A stretch of 64,000 nucleotides of DNA from positions 14,167,395 to 14,231,394 of the forward strand of contig OY727100.1 of the NCBI GenBank assembly GCA_963402885.1. The letters run 5' to 3'. Below are positions 34,101 through 43,710 of this stretch, piece by piece. The first letter of the stretch is position 1. Each line of letters begins with the position of its first letter. The notes beneath the pieces are model-generated. The model was not told where the DNA came from. It ran no database searches and was given only the letters and a program-made list of their open reading frames with translations. Origin of the DNA: Antedon bifida (Eukaryota; Echinodermata; Crinoidea; Comatulida; Antedonidae). A program made the translations under genes and the position numbers.

Positions 34101-35064
34101 CCTATATATGGTAGTGATATATCTGGTATTCCCAGATACAATTTACTAACTGTATTTTTTTTTTGTAGAAAAAGTTGTCCAAAGAGAAAAGACATCCACC
34201 AGTTCAATCGATGATTTTGAATTCCAAGTTGATGACACAGATAAACTAGCTTTAGATGATTTTCTTGGAGGAGCAGAAGTTGCCACAAAAACAAAAATAC
34301 CAGAAAATATACAAGAGATAGATGATGAGGATGAGGATGACCAAGATGATAATAATTTAGAAGATATAAAAGAGGAAATGAATGAAGGTGAAATAAATGA
34401 TGGGATTACAATTAATGAAAAAGAAGAAAATGTTGAAGAAGAAGATGTAAAAAAGGTTGAAGAAGATACAAAAAAGGAAGGAAAGGTTAAAGATATAGAA
34501 AAAAAAGAACATGTTGAAGAAGATACAAAAAATGAAGAAAAGATTGTACAAAAAGATACAAAAAAGAAAGAAAAGGTTGTAGAAGAGGATACAAAAAAGA
34601 AAGAAAATGTTGTAGAAGAAGATACAAAAAAGAAAAAAAATGTTGTAGAAGAGGATACAAAAAAGAAAGAAAAGGTTGTAGAAGAAGATACAAAAAAGGA
34701 AAGAAAGGTTGAAGATACAGAAAGAGCAGAAAAAGTTGCTATAAATAAGGATGAAAAAACAGAGGACAATGTTGATGAAGATAGTGTAGAGAAAATGGTG
34801 GAAAAAGAAATGGAATCTAAACAAGGAGAAATAAAAGACAAAGAAGAAAATAAAAGTAAGAAGTTGAAATAATAAGATAAGAATTTTCTTGTCCTGACAA
34901 AAATTGAATGGGATACCTGTTTGCCTTGTGTCACATGAAAATAATACATTTATAGCTTATATATATATTCGGTACACTAATTGTTTGAAATACTTTTTAC
35001 AGGTACAGAAAGCTTAAATCAGAATACAACGGAACTAGAAACAAATGAGGAAACATCGTCATAA
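25115..35064 (+). CDS. DTNBP1: Dysbindin (dystrobrevin-binding protein 1), 476 aa, 11 exons
   Basis: Dysbindin is a coiled-coil subunit of BLOC-1, needed for lysosome-related organelle and endosomal sorting, and it binds dystrobrevin. Exons read in frame: 25115-25170, 25566-25613, 29065-29097, 30647-30700, 31424-31484, 31829-31961, 32703-32835, 33466-33488, 33720-33860, 34169-34855, 35003-35064, all with GT-AG borders and phases that join without a stop. The N-terminus (MFEQFKERLQHVQQDLSA) matches vertebrate dysbindin, as do the SSWADVHNDIERAA, LHELPTILQDIQT and ASFEELETMITNYEDL helices (about 64-215, coiled coil) and DKLALDDFLGG (252-262). Residues about 315-412 are an unusual Lys/Glu array of an 11-residue unit, EEDTKKKEKVV. 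The protein is longer than human dysbindin (351 aa), mainly because of this. If the last intron is retained, the protein would end at 34872. Confidence 0.93.
25262..25350 (-). mobile_element. tRNA-derived SINE head or tRNA relic in DTNBP1 intron 1
   Basis: On the minus strand: CTCGGTGGTCTAGAGATG (A-box-like), CCAGGCTAGTGATCTGG (anticodon-arm hairpin reading AGT, Thr) and GGGTTTGAGTCCCACC (B box and T arm). The D arm and acceptor stem do not form properly, so it is not called as a functional tRNA gene. The same anticodon-arm word recurs near 19,830. Confidence 0.55.
25847..26008. mobile_element. MITE family A, copy 5 (DTNBP1 intron 2)
   Basis: Both termini present (AAGCTCTGTCTACCCTATCA and TTTGATAGTGTAGACAGAGC). 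The interior ATATTTGGGC...CATTACC segment is partly duplicated, making it about 162 bp. Confidence 0.9.
27646..27735 (-). mobile_element. tRNA-like SINE fragment in DTNBP1 intron 2
   Basis: The minus strand reads GCGTGGTGCAGCGGTAGAAGC (A box) and, about 40 nt later, CCGAGTTCAAATCC (B box), spaced as in Pol III type 2 promoters. The anticodon arm does not close with a 7-nt loop, so this is a SINE head or pseudo-tRNA, not a tRNA gene. It is flanked upstream by a tandem pair of CTCGAG...CGATGATATTGACTG segments (27,520-27,625). Confidence 0.5.
28177..28361. mobile_element. Palindromic hairpin element of about 185 bp (DTNBP1 intron 2)
   Basis: ACAGATATTGCC at the left and GGCAATATCTGT at the right are inverted. 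Inside, ATATAAGATTT, ACATCCCC and GATGATATTATGTTC pair with their complements around a central ATATATAT. It folds along nearly its whole length and has no ORF. Confidence 0.8.
29241..29420 (+). repeat. Dispersed repeat D, copy 1
   Basis: Begins GCTTAGCTTACCTGGATAAACC. The same start is found at 31,531 and 32,245 in the same orientation, and all three end in a CACCACACCAAC-like phrase. All lie in DTNBP1 introns. SINE-like in size, but no Pol III boxes were identified. Confidence 0.6.
30305..30372 (+). repeat. Direct tandem pair of 34-bp units
   Basis: Two adjacent copies of ATGCGTATACTGTACTAGCTGACT...GCATTAA differing by one base, in DTNBP1 intron 3. Confidence 0.85.
30847..31208. mobile_element. 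TTAA-flanked MITE, about 362 bp (DTNBP1 intron 4)
   Basis: Left end TTAAAGATGTATTGTCCCTT, right end its exact reverse complement AAGGGACAATACATCTTTAA. The TTAA at each end fits a piggyBac/Kolobok-type target duplication. The interior is AT-rich and non-coding. A MITE family A copy begins where it ends. Confidence 0.85.
31207..31361. mobile_element. MITE family A, copy 6 (DTNBP1 intron 4)
   Basis: Starts AACACTATCACAAACTTCATG (the outermost AAGCTCTGTCTAC is missing where it abuts the TTAA element) and ends TTTGATAGTGTGGACAGC. Centre ATGATGATGTCATATCACT. Confidence 0.85.
31531..31683 (+). repeat. Dispersed repeat D, copy 2
   Basis: Starts GCCTAGCTTACCAGGATAAACC and ends CCACCACACCAAC. In DTNBP1 intron 5. 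Confidence 0.6.
32245..32393 (+). repeat. Dispersed repeat D, copy 3
   Basis: Starts TGCCTAGCTTACCTGGATAAACC in shortened form and ends CAACACACCACCA. It contains ACACCCCTGTCA, whose inverse TGACAGGGGTGTTTC follows at 32,400. In DTNBP1 intron 6. Confidence 0.6.
32926..33328 (+). repeat. Minisatellite, about five units of roughly 80-85 bp (DTNBP1 intron 7)
   Basis: Repeated block: ACCTGTATTGCAATGTAAAT, TAGCTACTATTAGTGAATAA, GTCCACCTGTAATTAATCAA, CCCCATTAGTATAAATGGGC. Five recognisable units diverge gradually, the last ones with small deletions. Non-coding. Confidence 0.9.
34047..34113 (+). mobile_element. MITE family A, copy 7 (truncated, DTNBP1 intron 9)
   Basis: AAGCTCTGTCTACACTATCA, then directly GTGATGTGCCCAAATATGGT and a duplicated ATGGTAGTGATAT. 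The right half is missing. It ends about 55 bp before the exon 10 acceptor. Confidence 0.8.
34420..34720 (+). repeat. Coding 33-bp minisatellite in DTNBP1 exon 10
   Basis: Tandem units of 33 bp (GTAGAAGAGGATACAAAAAA + GAAAGAAAAGGTT-type) encode repeats of EEDTKKKEKVV. The complementary strand stays open over the whole exon (a Phe/Ser-rich 267-codon frame) purely because of this base bias. Confidence 0.9.
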
Positions 35065-37043
35065 GAAATCCAATCAAACAGCTATTGTGCTAACTAAGCC
35101 AAAAACAATGCCTTTTATGATTGACTAGATTGGTACAAATATATTAAGTATAGTATCTGAATTTTATTGAAACTGGAGAGATAGAAAGAGAGGTATAGGC
35201 GGACAAGATGGAGTTTATTTTGCAAAACATTTTATATAAATTGGTGCTCACAAGAGTTTCAAGAGTGAGTGAAAAACCTGTGTTCATTTATAAGTATTAT
35301 ATAGCATATAAAAATATGTAAATGGAAGAAACAATTTTCCACAGAGATTTGAATTAAAGTTTATATGCCGACATTTTACCAACATTAAAAATATTTATTA
35401 TATTATGTTCACACTTAAATGGTATGATGAAACAGAAAAATACACCCTCATTTTTAGGAATCCCAAAATTTAGGAGGTGGAGACAAAAAAATAATGATTT
35501 CAAGATATTTTTATTGTTGATTGTTTTGTGATGGGGATCTGCATATGGGTATATAAATAGGAAGTATAAATTGCCAAGCATTGTTTCTGAATTAAATAAT
35601 TTGTCAATCTTCCAAACGAACAGTCTTCCAGTAGTGTAAAGTAGGGGAATATTCGTTATGTTGGCTGGTTTTTAGCAATTATATTGTAAATGAACAATCC
35701 AGTGCCTTGGTGTAAATTTGGGGTATGAATAGAACACTGTGTAAAGGGTCTTTCACACCTGTTCTGGCACGGTTCTGGTCGACGGCAAGAAAATGAACTG
35801 AAAGTCAATGCTTTGTTTTCACGATGCTCCACGTGGCTATGTACCAATCAATATGCATGTTGCCACATGAAAATGAAACATTGGCGTTTAATATTATTTG
35901 CCAGAGTCGTGATAATTACGTACTGTAATGAATTTCAAGTACAAATAATTTTTAATTATAAATTTTTGCTTCAGATTACAAAAATTGTTTGATTTCAAAC
36001 AATCATGGGTTTACTGATTTGTGCAATAAAGCAAATGAAATAAAAAGTTGCATTGTTTGTTTTTATTTTTTACCAATTATTTTATGTTGTTGGTACTTTT
36101 TACGTAGCACCACCAGGCTTTGATTTCAGATGAAGTTTACTGTATACGGTAGGTACAGTATGACACACTATGTGTGTCAAAATGTTTATTTAAAAACAAA
36201 TATTAAACCAGATTGCATGCCTTAAGCTCTGTCCACACGATCAAACTTGTTTGAAAAAAAAAGTGTAATGTGCCTAAAAATGGTAGTGATATGCCCAAAT
36301 ATGGTAGTGATATGACATGTCAATATATGGGCAAATCACATTTTTTTTGTCAAGTTTGATAGTGTAGACAGAGCTTTAGGGTAGACCACAAGTCTCTATA
36401 ATAGACATAGTTATTGTTTTGATATCTTGAGTGCCATTTTCATTTTACCAGTATTAAGCTGAGAACCTAGACTAGCAGAAAGTGAATGAAGTGGTAAGTA
36501 GTATAGACAGACAAGATACCCAAAAGAGAATAAACTTTGATAAAAATGATTTATTCAGGTTTTTGTCAACTTTATACACATCATTTATAAATTATTACAG
36601 TATTGTCATTTTTGCTAATCTGGATAAAAAAAAAAGGTAAATATCAATGTAGTACTTTTATTGTAACTTACAATTGCACAGTTAATTATACAGAGGTTAC
36701 AATGTTGAATAATATTTCTATTAAAATAAAATTATTTTGAATATTGATCGAGCACACAAACCTCACTGCAATATTCACTTAAATCAAATAAATGCGTTAC
36801 CTAAACACATGGTAACCTAAACCATATTTAGTTTCTCTTCACATAAGCTATGTGAATATAGAGTTTTCTCATTAATTTTGATAAAGGAATAGCATTTGTG
36901 ATTTAGCATTTATTTAGTACTGTATCTCAGTTTAGATCCAGCAGGATATGTGAATATAGCTAAAATTACATTTCGATAGGAAAATCATGATACTATCATG
37001 GCTCAATAAGAAGAAATATGGTTCCTTCCTTCTGCAAGTGTTA
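35065..37043. other. DTNBP1 3' UTR and convergent intergenic space
   Basis: No second gene was seen. A consensus AATAAA polyadenylation signal for DTNBP1 lies at 36,025-36,030, giving a 3' UTR near 970 nt. On the minus strand an AATAAA (36,909-36,914, read TTTATT on plus) is placed for PM20D2. MITE family A copy 8 (36,223-36,377) sits between them. Confidence 0.6.
36223..36377. mobile_element. MITE family A, copy 8
   Basis: Full copy from TAAGCTCTGTCCACACGATC to AGTGTAGACAGAGCTTTA, with a duplicated ATGGTAGTGATATG in the left half. Confidence 0.9.
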
Positions 37044-38921
37044 TCAGTGCCAAGCTGTCATGGAAGCAGAATTAACACTTGTAAAATCTTCTTTCATTTG
37101 CATCTGCAGATTTTTGTCGGACATGACATCGATGGCTGTTGCTGCTAATGCTTTTCCTACATTCACAGCGCACTCGTGCGCCGCATCAGAGCCAGCAGCT
37201 TCTGCGAACGCCTCTGTATGATTCCTAGCAGATGTACCAATACTGAAAGTTGGAAGTATTGTCGGTATAACATGTGATACGTTTCCTACGTCCGTAGATC
37301 CAACAGGAATCTGAAGCTCTTCGCAGTTGCGGGTAAACGAAATTCCATATTTCTCTGCATTTTTCTCATATAGTTTAGCAAGTGTTGGGTTTGAGGTAAG
37401 GTTTGAATATGGCTTTTCTTGAAAGTTAAACTCAATTTCACATCCAGTGGCTTTCGCCGCAGCCACAAAAGCGCCATTGGCACGCTGTTGTAAAACGGCC
37501 ATATCCACATGATCTTTAGCACGTAAATAAAACTCCATTTCAGTCTCTCCTGGTATGATGTTGGGCTTTACTCCACCTTTTGTTATTATGCCTGCAAATA
37601 CAATATAAGAATATAAATGTAAACAAAGTACAGTAATCAGGGTTGGAGTAGAAATTTTAAGCGGAGCTCTCACCGGTACGTGTTTACTCTTCAGATCCCA
37701 TCATGCAACCTTCTAAGAAGGTTGGCACGGAATACTCTTTGTTTGATTCTAAATAATGAAAATGTAACACAAGCAACAATTTCAACCTTGCTCGACTAAG
37801 AAATAAATTTACCATGAATTTGCATAAGTGGTTTTAGTTGCTGTCTTAACACCGAGATGTTGTTGTAACATAAGACTGCAGCATCTAAAGCATTACGACC
37901 TTCCCACGGATGAGCCGAAGCGTGGGCCTGTTTGCCTTTATACGTCACACACAATCGCATAATTGTAAGCATCAACGGGGTGCTTATATCCGAAGTGTAG
38001 GGTTGTGCACTAACAGCAAAGTCTATATCTTCAAAGAATTTCTTTTTTATGGCGTCGACTTTTCCACCATTTCCCTCATGACCGGGACATCCTAAAACAG
38101 ATACCTGTAAGTTAAGTATTATACAGATTTTTTAAACGTTATTTAATTATCATTTTTAATTTTAAAATATTGTTTTCTAATCTATTGTGAATTGAAAACA
38201 ATATTTAAATTACTGTATATCATTAGAAAGAAAATAGTGCGACTATTTGACCAATAAAGTTTATCGCAAAAAATAGCTTGATTTCATGAGGAACGTCATT
38301 GCACAATGCATGATGAGAAGGGTTTGGGCAATAACGCTACTGTATAACAACTTTATATACTGGTGGTGGTGCTATTGCTCCCAATTTCTTCCCATATCAT
38401 GCATCGCTCACGCTATTTGGAATAACCTTTATGTTTTGTATTCTACTAATAATAATTTACTAAGCCTATATGGCTTTTCATAAAAGATTTAATTAAAAAT
38501 GATTGATTATAATTTAAAATAGTGAATTATATAAATAAGACCTTACCTTTCCCTTTGTTTCCCCCCTTTCGATTGAACTCTTAATCACGATCGCTGCAGC
38601 TAAACCGGATTCTGTAACAAGATTCCTACCGGAGGCATGACCAATTTCTGGAAGGGCATCATATTCAACCATCACACAGGCGTGCGAAGACCCCTTATCC
38701 CCGCCGCCGCCTCCGCTCTCGCGGCGGTCAGTGGTGGTACCGAAGCTTGCTCGGAAGCCTGTCGGATGTAAATAGCTTTCTTCTACGTGAAAACCATTGT
38801 TCTTTAAAAAGTCAGTTATTATTTTATGAGCATATTTTTCTTCATATCCTAGCTCAGGATTTTTCCAAATTTCCTTGGAAATTTGTCGCAATTCCTCCAT
38901 TTTTTCGACGATAATTTCCAT
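37044..38921 (-). CDS. PM20D2-like M20 peptidase, 404 aa, 3 exons; metal site degraded
   Basis: PM20D2 is a cytosolic M20 dipeptidase that hydrolyses beta-alanyl and gamma-aminobutyryl basic dipeptides. Exons 38547-38921, 37813-38104 and 37591-37044 join in frame with GT-AG borders. The fold signature is clear: IWKNPELGYEEKYAHKIITD, EYDALPEIGHA, KQAHASAHPWEGRNALDAAV, GGVKPNIIPGE, GSTDVGNVSHVIP and NHTEAFAEAAGS, at about the family length (human 436 aa). However, key sites differ from the family. The usual GHACGHN is GHASGRN (Ser97, Arg99), the usual AEE reads GHE (His134, Glu135), and the His in the usual AHP is Gln159. His186, His190 and His347 are retained. A Gly-rich insert (residues 70-74) follows DRRES. 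It may be a non-catalytic paralogue. The start codon follows an alternative GTG one codon upstream. Confidence 0.85.
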
Positions 38922-39764
38922 CACGTATAATAATTAGGAAATTCCAAACACAACACATGCCGATTTTGACATTTTAAAGTGCACGTGACCTATAATATGG
39001 GAAGCCAAAGAGGTAAAAACAAGTGTATGGTGTGGTACATGTCCCGATGGTGGTACGGAAGTATCCGTGTGGAATTAGTTGGACCTCATAGAGAAGAGAT
39101 ATTAAACCTCTATATTCCATGGTTAGTTTTTCCCCAATAATCTCCTTGATTGCCATATGAAATAATTCATTAGGAAGCTACTATTTAATTTCATACACAA
39201 ACAAACTATTCTAATTAATTAGTAATACTAGGCTGGCTCCTTAAACATTTCTTTATAATAATTTATTGGCACTGTACTTTTTATCAGAGTGGCACAGTTC
39301 AACTTCAGGTGCGTCCAACGAAACAAAACAACAAAATATATAAAAAAAAGAAGAAAAATACAAAAATGAAAAAAAACATTCCTGCTAAAAAAACAAAAGA
39401 CTACGTAACAACAAGTTATAACTAATACTAATAAAGACTATATAATACAAAATAAATAAAAAAATAATAAGATAAGATATTAATCAATACTAAATAAATA
39501 TAAAATAAATGAAGAATGCACAACAATTGAGAATAAATATTTTATATAGGCCTATGCAACTTTTTTATGCGCTACTGGCATATTTAAACAAACTCCATAT
39601 TGTGAATTCAATATAGTTTTTAGGCACGAACACATGAACTGGAAAAAACTATATATTAAGTTCACATACAAGTTACAAAGTTTGCTATTCGGATCTATAA
39701 AGTAAGTATGCTTGGTGGTGGTGTACTATGGAATTCATATGACCACCAAAGTATGCGTAACATA
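38922..39764. other. Intergenic upstream of PM20D2-like gene
   Basis: Holds the PM20D2-like promoter region and A-rich sequence (39,320-39,560: AAACAAAACAACAAAATATA-like low complexity). Nothing else was recognised. Confidence 0.6.
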
Positions 39765-42700
39765 TAGTCAGGGAGACTATGTAATCCCGTGGGATTTTTA
39801 TGAATAGAAGATCCCACCTATTTAGATATGTTGAATACAATCCAAACAACAGGAAAAAACATGTTGACAACGTTGGAAGGGTGGCAGAGGCCCGCCATCT
39901 TGAATTTCAAAATGGCGGCCATTGAAATTTAAAGTGTTCATATCTTGGTAACCACAGACTGTAGAGACTTGTTTTTGGTCTCAAATTGTTCATAATATAC
40001 AACTTCATATTAGCTCTAATGGAACATTTCCCGCCAAAATGACCGGAAAGGCCATATCTGACCGTTGACCCTAATTGACCGGAAATGTTATATCTCCATA
40101 ACCAGTGGACGTAAACACTTGATTTTGATCTTAAATTGTTCACAACATACTACTTTCTATTTACTCTAATGAAATATTTTCCGAAATAATAACCGGAAAT
40201 GCAATTATTAACCTTTGACCCTAATTCAGTGGAATTTTTCATATTTTCATTACTGTTTGACATTAAACAATCCTGGTCTGAAATTGTTCAGAACATGCAT
40301 ATTTACAGTTGTGCTAATGAATCAAGTATACATATCCATTATACTGTATCTAATAAGGAAAAGGAAACCATGGCAGTTGATTAAACTTTTAGCCAATCAC
40401 AATCAAGCATCAAGCAGTGTGAACTGCCAATTGGAGTCTTCATCTTAAAGTTACCGAAACATTTATACCATATTTCGCCGCACATGACAGATTAAATTAC
40501 TCTCAGTTAATCCCTGCGTACCTGTCATATAAGAGAGCATCAGATACAGAAATATGGATAGAATTCAACGATGGCAACTGGGTGGTAGATAAAAATTCAT
40601 TGCCATTTTGTACTATTGTTCCAGATCATGTCTCATCAAGTACTTGGTGGGCTAACGGGTATTTCGTTAAACCCTTTTGCACGCACACAGTTTTTTCTAG
40701 TGGCTCTTGCTCTCGCTGACCTCGCTAAAGAAGCTGAGACAATGACTTTTCTTCTCAGTAGACATTTATCAATATCAAAGCATGATGATAATAGTAATAC
40801 AACAGATCTCCAAGCAAAAAACATAACGGACCTGACATGAACAATCAACAAATTCACAAATCCTTTCACAGACAGATGTGATCAGTTGATCAATATTGTC
40901 ACTAAACCCATTATGCCCACCCACACATCCAGCATGATGTCAATAACAGAACGAAAATTAGACAAGAATGCTTTTGTGACAGAGAGGATTACCACAAATG
41001 AAAAAAAAACCTGTGGTGCTGCAATGAAAAAACTGAAATTGTGGTCTTCAAGTGGGATGAAAACCCAGACTAAGATTGAAAACAAGCTTATAGAACTCAA
41101 GGAAGACCTGGCGCTGTTTGCTCGTTAACTAGTTGTATCCAAGTTGAGGGACCTCAGACAAGCCGTTGGTACAGTTTTTTGTTGTCCCAAGAGCTTTATT
41201 TGCAGCAGATGGTTCACTGTTTCCTACAATGTCGAAGAGTGACTTGATGACGATTCTTGAAAAGCTACCAAAAACGATAGAAGTCGCTCACGAAACAAAT
41301 GACTCAACAGAAGAAAAAGTTGTCAGGAACTATAAATGAGTATGTATTGTCGATGCTATGGCTTATTTGCAATTACTAAGTAAACTAGAGAATATTGAAA
41401 CATGCTTGGATCTATCAGAACATTCATTGAACGACACTGGCAGAAGTATGGTAAAATAACTATGATGAGGTGCATTTGGTATGTGACCGCTATGATACTG
41501 GAGAATCACTCAAGGCTTCAAACAGCGCGAGACGGCTAGGTGGCAATAAAGCTGTAGCTTACCACATTACAGATTCAGCTTCAACCGGTACAATCAGTAG
41601 GCAACGTCTTCTTGCTTATGTATCAACGAAAGATGAACTTGCGACGTATTTAGCTGAAAAGATATTTGATCATGTGGAAGAAAATAAAAGCATCTTGTAG
41701 TTTGCCTGGCGAAACAAAGCGAAGGCTACACATAGGGAAGTAAGCAACCTTGCAAGTAGTCAGGTGGAAGCTGATACCAAACACATTTTGCATTCCGTTG
41801 ATGCAACAACGAATGGTGCTACCACACTAGATATATACTCACCTGACATTGACATACTTGTACTAGCCATCAGACGATACCCCATTATATGTCAAAATAC
41901 AAACTTTGTTACAGGCACTGGCAAAACCCGCAGGACAATTCTATTGGCGCAATCCACAGAACACTGTTTGAGTCCAAAGCAGCAGTCCTTCCAGGACTGC
42001 ATGCTTTCTCAGGTGCAGATATTACTCGTAGATTTTCTGGGAAAGGCAAAACTACATTCTGGAAGGTTTTGGAGGAACTACATCCAACTGCCATGAAATT
42101 ATTAGGAACAACAAATGAACTATCTAAAGCATCATTTGTGTGTAAGCTCTATATACGAAACACAGATTAAAAAAATGTTGCTGATGTTAGGTGGTGGCTT
42201 TGTAAGAAGAAACAAGACCAATCAAAGGATTTTCCTCCAACGCTGGGTGCATTGCGGCCTGCCATTTTAAAGGCACACTATCAGGCTATAATATGGAACA
42301 ACGATGTCATTGCTAATCCAACTATACCAGAGCCTCAAGATTTTGGTTGGAATATTGTAGATGGCCATTATAAAGCTGTTATGACATCTTTGCCTCCAGC
42401 ACTCCAGGGTGTTATCGACCACTGTGCAAAAACAGGATGCACAACCAACCAATCCAAGTGCAAAAAAAAAAACGGTTTAAACTGCACATACCTTTGCAGT
42501 TGCTGTGACAATTAGGAATTATGTGACAACCAAGAGCAGGCAAGTCTCATTGATGATGAGGATGATGATGACACTGATGATGAACTGCTGTATTAAACTT
42601 TATACCGTAAAACAATTTAGTCCATAAAATAATTGATTTACTGTACACTTTTGAAGCAAAATGACTCAAAAAGACAATTAACAACAGAACTATGCTCTAA

Positions 42701-43382
42701 ATAGTTTGATATCAAGATCAAGTAACTATGTCAACAGTACGGTATGGAGATGAACAAATCCAGATAACTAGGGTCAAATGTCAGTAATTGTATTTTCGGT
42801 CATTATTTTTGGAAAGTTTTCATTAGAGCAAATAGAAAGTTGTATGATATGAACATTTTGGAACCAAAATGAAGTATGTCTACCCGTTGTGGAGATATGA
42901 AACTTCCATTCATAGGGTCAAAGGTCAGAAATAGCAATTTCTGTCACTTTTTTGGGTAAAGGCGCCATTAGAGCTGATATAAAGTTTTATATTACGAACA
43001 ATTTGAGGCCACAATCAAGTCGCTACGTCCACCAGTTAAGGAGATACAAAACTTCCGGTCAGTTAGGGCTAAAGGTCAGAAAAGCCATTTCCGGTCATTT
43101 TGGGGGTAAATGTTCCATTAGAACTGATATAAAGTTTTATATTATGAACAATTTGAGACCAAAAGCAAGTCTCTACAGTCTGTGGTTACCAAGATATGAA
43201 CACTTAGAGTTTCAATGGCGGCCATTTTGAAATTCAAGATGGCGGGCCTCTGCCACCCTTCCAACGTTGTCAACATGTGTTTTCTTGTTACTTGGGTTGT
43301 ACTCAACATGTCTAGATAGGTGGTATTTTCTATTCATAAAAATCGCACGGGACTTTATTATTCGACATAGTCTCCCTGACTA
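39765..43382. mobile_element. DNA transposon with long terminal inverted repeats, about 3.6 kb, decayed
   Basis: The left end starts TAGTCAGGGAGACTATGT and the right end is its inverse, ACATAGTCTCCCTGACTA. The arms match for several hundred bp, including GTTGACAACGTTGGAAGGGT, GGCAGAGGCCCGCCATCTTG and CACAGACTGTAGAGACTTG. Each arm also contains a tandem array of roughly 125-bp units (CTCTAATGGAACATTT, ATGACCGGAAA, CTCAAATTGTTCATAATAT). Flanking trinucleotide ATA on both sides is a possible 3-bp target duplication. The interior carries one decayed gene (see 40,440-42,595). The superfamily is not identified; a short target duplication and very long arms would be compatible with Academ, but no diagnostic domain was seen. 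Confidence 0.85.
40440..42595 (+). pseudogene. Decayed transposon gene with C-terminal CXC (tesmin/TSO1-like) Cys cluster
   Basis: A string of plus-strand frames interrupted by stops and frameshifts. In order: a segment like EIWIEFNDGNWVVDKNSLPF (about 40,535-40,610), GGLTGISLNPFARTQFFLV (40,640), KNAFVTERITTNEKKTCGA (40,960), CDRYDTGESLKASNSARRLG (41,480), EADTKHILHSVDATTNGATT (41,765), DIYSPDIDILVLAIRRYP (41,840), PGLHAFSGADITRRFSGKGK (41,980), the KAHYQAIIWNNDV block (42,265) and a terminal Cys cluster C-X4-C-X5-C-X6-C-X3-C-X-C-X2-C (42,420-42,510). I recall proteins of this layout as numerous, uncharacterised and transposon-associated in echinoderms and cnidarians. A PIN/FEN1-like nuclease fold is possible from the repeated Asp/Glu motifs (EADTK, SPDID), but this is inference. 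At least three disruptions are visible, so it is a relic. Confidence 0.75.
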
Positions 43383-43637
43383 ATATACGACGTCACACGG
43401 AAAAGGGAAATGACGAATAATGGGGGCGGTATACAAAAGTAAAAAGTCCACATAAAATTATCCGCACAGAAATTAAATTGCTTATGATAAAACAATTCTT
43501 TATATCGTTTTTTTATCATTTTAATAATTAAATTTACAATACATTTATAAATTGTAGGAGTAGATATAGGATCATAGCGCAGCCCCGTAACAATGAGAGA
43601 ATTATTTTATTTAACGCGTAAGAATAAACTTGAGTGT

Positions 43638-43672
43638 TATAAAAACTACCAACCATGTTGGATGTGACGTCA
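43638..43672 (+). promoter_or_regulatory. ADP/ATP carrier promoter: TATA box and palindromic CRE
   Basis: TATAAAA at 43,638-43,644 lies 67 bp upstream of the ATG. A perfect TGACGTCA (43,665-43,672), the CREB/ATF palindrome, follows about 20 bp later, near the expected start of transcription. A pyrimidine-rich CTCTTTCGC follows. The right arm of the transposon ends only 256 bp upstream of the TATA box. Confidence 0.65.
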
Positions 43673-43710
43673 GTCTGCATTCACTCAGCCTCTTTCGCAA
43701 GACAGTCAAA

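Noticed and set aside
34146-34949. 267-codon Phe/Ser-rich open frame on the minus strand
   Set aside because: It is the shadow of dysbindin exon 10; the A/G-rich Lys/Glu coding strand leaves its complement free of stops. No homology-like pattern is seen.
37018-37221. 67-codon plus-strand frame
   Set aside because: Antisense to exon 3 of the PM20D2-like gene.
43630-43710. Upstream extension of the ADP/ATP carrier frame
   Set aside because: It would start at a non-ATG codon within the TATA/CRE promoter; the ATG at 43,711 gives the exact family length.
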